A stretch of 55,877 nt of DNA from Phenylobacterium sp. (lineage in GTDB: Bacteria; Pseudomonadota; Alphaproteobacteria; Caulobacterales; Caulobacteraceae): the NCBI RefSeq assembly GCF_025351295.1, contig NZ_JANXWD010000132.1, positions 1 to 55,877 on the forward strand. Reading direction: 5' to 3'. A program made the translations under genes and the position numbers. Below, in pieces: positions 53,362 through 55,877 of the stretch (positions are counted from its first letter, which is position 1; each line of letters starts with the position of its first letter). The notes beneath the pieces were generated by a model. It was not told the origin of the DNA and did not search any database. It saw only the letters and a list, made by a program, of their open reading frames with translations.

Positions 53362-54365
53362 TCAGCTTCGCGGCTTCGCCGCCATCCGATCGGTAGCCGC
53401 GACCAGTTCCCGGGCGATCGAGGGTTCGAAGGCCGAATGCCCGGCGTCGGGGACCACCACATACTCCGCCTCCGGCCAGGCGCGGTGCAGCCGGTCGGCG
53501 ACCTCCAGCGGTCATAGCAGGTCGTAGCGCCCCTGCACGATCGTCGCCGGCAGGTGGCGGATCGCCGTCACGCCCGCCAGCAGCTGGCCGGGCTCCAGGA
53601 ACAGGCGGCCCACGAAATAGGCGGCTTCGATGCGCGATATCGCCAACGCCTTGTCGTCGCCGGTCATCTCCGCGACCAGGTCGGGGTTCGGATAGAGGCT
53701 GGAGGAGCTGGATTCATAGAGACCCCAGGCCACCGCCGCCGGCCCGTTCACCGCCGGGTCCGGGTCGTTCAGGCGCCGCATGTAGGCGCCCAGCAGGTCG
53801 CCGCGCTCGGCCTCCGGCAGGAACTCCGAGAACGCACGCCAGGCCTCGGGCGCCAGGGTCCTGAGGCCGTGCATGAACCAGTCGACCTCGGAATCCTCGC
53901 CCAGGAAGATGCCGCGCACGACGACGCCCAGGCAGCGGTCCGGATGCGCCTGCGCGTAGGCCAGCGCCAGGGTCGAGCCCCAGGAGCCGCCGAATACCAC
54001 CCACCTGTCGATGCCGCGCGCCTCGCGCAGTCGCTCGATGTCGGCGACCAGGGCCCGGGTGGTGTTGCCAGACAGCTCTGCGAACGGCGTCGATTGCCCG
54101 GCCCCGCGCTGGTCGTGCAGCACGATCCGCCAGAGCGCCGAATCGAAGAACCGCCGGCGCCGGGGCGAGGTCCCGCTGCCGGGCCCGTCGTGCAGGAACA
54201 CGACAGGCAAGCCATCCGGCGCGCCGCTCTCCTCCCAGTAGATCGCGTGCGGGGCCTCGACCGCCAGATGGCCGCTCTCGCGGGTCTCGATCGGCGGATA
54301 GAGGAATCGTCAGCGTCGCGTGCGCGGTGGGCGTCGGCGGTCGGATCGGCGATCAGGTTCGGCAT
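53362..54365 (-). pseudogene. Prolyl aminopeptidase gene with frameshift and internal stop
   Basis: Read leftward from ATG 54365 (MPNLIADPTADAHRARD), the frame is lost near 54308; homology resumes in another frame with LYPPIETRESGHLAVE, YWEESGAPDG, FLHDGPGSG, nucleophile GGSWGSTLALAYA. At 53512-53514 a TGA stands where relatives have Cys in R-Y-D-x-x-C-P; after it the same frame continues with LHRAWPEAEYVVVPDAGHSAFEPS to a stop at 53362. The catalytic His (GHS) lies after the stop. Two independent lesions make it a pseudogene, unless both are sequencing errors. Confidence 0.8.
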
Positions 54366-54416
54366 GGGCCTGTTTTAGCCCGCCAGGGGCCGGAGGGCGA
54401 CTGCGTCGATCGTCTC

Positions 54417-55475
54417 TCACGCCAGCCAGATCGTCGACGCGCCATGCGGATGGGCCAGCGCCAGCCGCCGCTCGACGCCGCCCGGCCAGCTCGTCAGCCA
54501 GACCTCGATGATCCGCAGGTTGGTCGGCGGCGGCTCGAAGCGGAGCCAGGCGAAGGGCGCGTCGGCCGTGGCGCTAGCCCCGATCTCGGCGATGGCGGCG
54601 GCCAGCCCCTCCTGCGTCGCCTTCGGCAGATATTGCCAGAACACCGAGTGAAACAGCACGGTCGCAGCGCCCGCCCGCGGCCGCACCCGCGCGCGTGTCC
54701 AGTCAAGAGCATCGGCCGCCTCGACGGCCACGCCCTCGGCCAGGGCCAGGTCGATGGCGCGCCGGCTGCGGGCCAGGCGGTCGAGCATGTCGGGCCAGAC
54801 GCAGGCCAGCAGGCGGCGGCGCTGCACCGGGTCGGTGAGGTCGGTCGGCCGCCGGTCGCAGCCGGCCCGCTCGATCACCTCCACCGGGACCCGCGGCGGC
54901 GGGTCGCCCTCCCAGTCGGCGTCCACCCGCACCGAGGCGTCTGGGTCGCCCCACGCCACCGGCCCCATCTGATAGCGGAACCGGTCCCAGTAGAGGTTCA
55001 GCCCAGCGCTGGCGCCGATCTCGAAGCAGCGCAGCGGCAGGCCGGTCTCCGCCGCCACCGTCAGGAACCCGCCCAGCAGCCCGCCGGCGCGCCGCACCTC
55101 GTTGGTCTGCGGCTCGTGATCCAGGAAGGTGGACAGCATCTCGAAGTGCGGCCCGATCGCGGCCCGCGCCGCCGCCCACGCGCCGTCGATGTCCAGCGGC
55201 TCGCCGGGCCGGGGCCAGGCCGCCGACAGCGCCGGAGCCTCGCCGCCCATGGCCAGGTGGTTGAAGGTGTTGGCCACCCGGATCATCACCCCGTCGTCGG
55301 CCAGCTGGCGAAGCGCGGTCGTCTCCCAGCGTTCGAACAGCCGACAGCTGGGCCCGCCCGCCTGCAGGTCGCGCGCGATCCGGTCCAGCAGCCCTTCGTT
55401 GAACGGCGACCCCATCTGGCCGCAGATCTCGGCCTGGATACGAAGGGCGCCGATGAGTTCAGTGAAGCCGGTCAT
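54417..55475 (-). CDS. DUF2332 family protein
   Basis: 352 aa, soluble. Family blocks: GSPFNEGLLDRIARDLQAGG at the N-terminus, TNEVRRAGGLLGGFLTVA, the E-I-G-A-S-A-G-L-N-L-Y-W-D segment, which looks like a Rossmann-type methyltransferase glycine motif, and TVLFHSVFWQYLP later on. DUF2332 is widespread in actinobacteria and alphaproteobacteria with no established function; the SAM-methyltransferase look is an inference. Stands alone between the broken peptidase and a regulatory-looking gap. Confidence 0.85.
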   Translation of the reverse strand: MTGFTELIGALRIQAEICGQMGSPFNEGLLDRIARDLQAGGPSCRLFERWETTALRQLADDGVMIRVANTFNHLAMGGEAPALSAAWPRPGEPLDIDGAWAAARAAIGPHFEMLSTFLDHEPQTNEVRRAGGLLGGFLTVAAETGLPLRCFEIGASAGLNLYWDRFRYQMGPVAWGDPDASVRVDADWEGDPPPRVPVEVIERAGCDRRPTDLTDPVQRRRLLACVWPDMLDRLARSRRAIDLALAEGVAVEAADALDWTRARVRPRAGAATVLFHSVFWQYLPKATQEGLAAAIAEIGASATADAPFAWLRFEPPPTNLRIIEVWLTSWPGGVERRLALAHPHGASTIWLA

Positions 55476-55547
55476 GCCCCCATGGCGCGGCGGGCGGCGC
55501 GTGGGGTCAATCTTGATTCAGCCGATCAATCGCCGATCCGCCGCGTC

Positions 55548-55597
55548 TCGCAGCAGCTCACAACTCGTCGCAACAGATCGCATCAAATCGCAACGCT
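55548..55597. repeat. Five degenerate 10-bp tandem units
   Basis: Five contiguous decamers, consensus TCGCAaCAnn, starting at 55548, 55558, 55568, 55578 and 55588; units 1, 3, 4 and 5 all begin TCGCA, unit 2 begins TCACA. The period equals one helical turn. The repeat lies 100-150 bp upstream of the next gene. Confidence 0.6.
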
Positions 55598-55626
55598 AAA
55601 CGTCTATCTGACCTCATAACGAGTTG

Positions 55627-55642
55627 ATTTATTGAAATAAAT
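55627..55642. promoter_or_regulatory. AT-rich palindrome upstream of the last gene
   Basis: ATTTATT-GA-AATAAAT, perfect 7-bp arms, in an AT-rich patch rare in this GC-rich window. It is 55 bp before the start at 55697, so it may overlap the promoter or be an operator. With the decamers it fills the 221-bp gap 55476-55696. Confidence 0.5.
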
Positions 55643-55696
55643 GATCAGATTTGGCAGAGATGGGCGCACCACCGCGCGCCAAAGGGAGGCGGATTG

Positions 55697-55877
55697 ATGC
55701 GAACAAATTGGCTGATCGCACTGACGGTTGCGGTCCTGGCGGGTTCCGCCTCGAGGGCAGACGCCCTGACCATCGTTCTGGATACGCCGAACCCGACGTT
55801 CCTAAGGCCGGCAAGCGGCGACGCCATGTACGTGATGGACGGGACGATCACCCTCGATCCCACCTATCTGGTCGACA
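55697..55877 (+). CDS. Start of a secreted, probably PEP-CTERM-type protein (partial)
   Basis: Runs off the window edge after about 60 codons. GGGAGG lies 6 nt before ATG 55697. Signal peptide MRTNWLIALTVAVLAGSASR with cleavage near ADA; the mature start LTIVLDTPNPTFLRPASGDAMYVMDGTI follows the F-x-R-P-x-x-G pattern at the N-terminus of many PEP-CTERM proteins. The sorting signal would be beyond the edge, so this call is tentative. Confidence 0.6.
   Translation, partial: MRTNWLIALTVAVLAGSASRADALTIVLDTPNPTFLRPASGDAMYVMDGTITLDPTYLVD

Noticed and set aside
53512..53514. Selenocysteine codon: TGA at a cysteine position in the aminopeptidase gene
   Set aside because: Prolyl aminopeptidases are not selenoproteins, I see no convincing stem-loop right after the TGA, and the gene carries a second, unrelated frameshift. 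Nonsense mutation is simpler.
55548..55597. CRISPR-like array from the decamer repeats
   Set aside because: Units are 10 bp, contiguous and without spacers; no cas genes are present.

Overview
The window is about 56 kb of very GC-rich chromosome from an alphaproteobacterium, almost certainly a Caulobacterales member (Caulobacter/Phenylobacterium type). The indicators are a CcrM GANTC methyltransferase beside mutY, a DUF1465/RcdA-type adaptor gene, the order mutY / DUF721 / dsbA-like / smc / atpI-B-E-F'-F, a DUF1134 (EipA-type) gene beside lepA with a perfect CtrA box between them, a split gcvPA/gcvPB glycine cleavage operon behind a tandem glycine riboswitch, and a GGAAC-N16-CGTT (EcfG-type) promoter. 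The genus is an inference. No tRNA, rRNA, CRISPR array, transposase or integrase was found.

Layout. 0-1.1 kb: tail of something structured, a terminator and three small unknown genes with an accessory look. 1.2-3.7 kb: tandem paralogous MFS exporters. 4.0-8.8 kb: rpmI-rplT, then pheS-ASCH-pheT. 8.8-12.1 kb: broken AraC-type membrane segment, UPF0114 protein, VOC protein, quinone oxidoreductase, DUF1192, rcdA. 12.1-15.1 kb: eipA-like and lepA (divergent) and a putative lipoprotein. 15.1-18.4 kb: a three-gene operon (DUF2784-like, secreted protein, SDR) flanked by copies of one repeat, then a TetR gene with its operator. 18.4-25.0 kb: entericidin-like, DUF983, DUF3309, MHS-family permease, DUF599, hydrolase, a degenerate RNase H-like protein, MarR regulator, rnhA, thrB. 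25.1-30.6 kb: AbrB/Doc toxin-antitoxin pair, ispH, secreted protein, argS, parDE and a truncated flavin reductase. 30.7-35.6 kb: TraB-like, small membrane proteins, SDR, cytochrome c, PEP-CTERM protein. 35.9-41.5 kb: glycine riboswitch and gcvT-H-PA-PB. 42.2-44.8 kb: ATP synthase Fo operon. 44.9-50.8 kb: smc, dsbA-like, DUF721, mutY. 50.8-55.9 kb: MFS, ccrM, a doubly broken prolyl aminopeptidase gene, DUF2332, and the start of a PEP-CTERM-like gene.

Working together. Housekeeping dominates: translation (L35, L20, PheRS, ArgRS, LepA), Fo-ATPase, one-carbon metabolism, chromosome organisation and repair. Three loci belong to, or look wired into, the CtrA/CcrM cell-cycle circuit: rcdA with three GANTC sites upstream, the eipA-like gene with a CtrA box, and ccrM with two GANTC sites in its leader. 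The intergenic space is rich in short palindromic repeats of at least six families.

Most noteworthy: a parDE cassette bracketed by a 26-bp duplication of the argS 3' end, with decapitation of the next gene; a catalytically dead RNase H-like gene 0.5 kb from true rnhA; a Doc toxin lacking the Fic histidine; a 2.6-kb operon flanked by direct repeats; and a five-unit 10-bp-period repeat upstream of the last gene.
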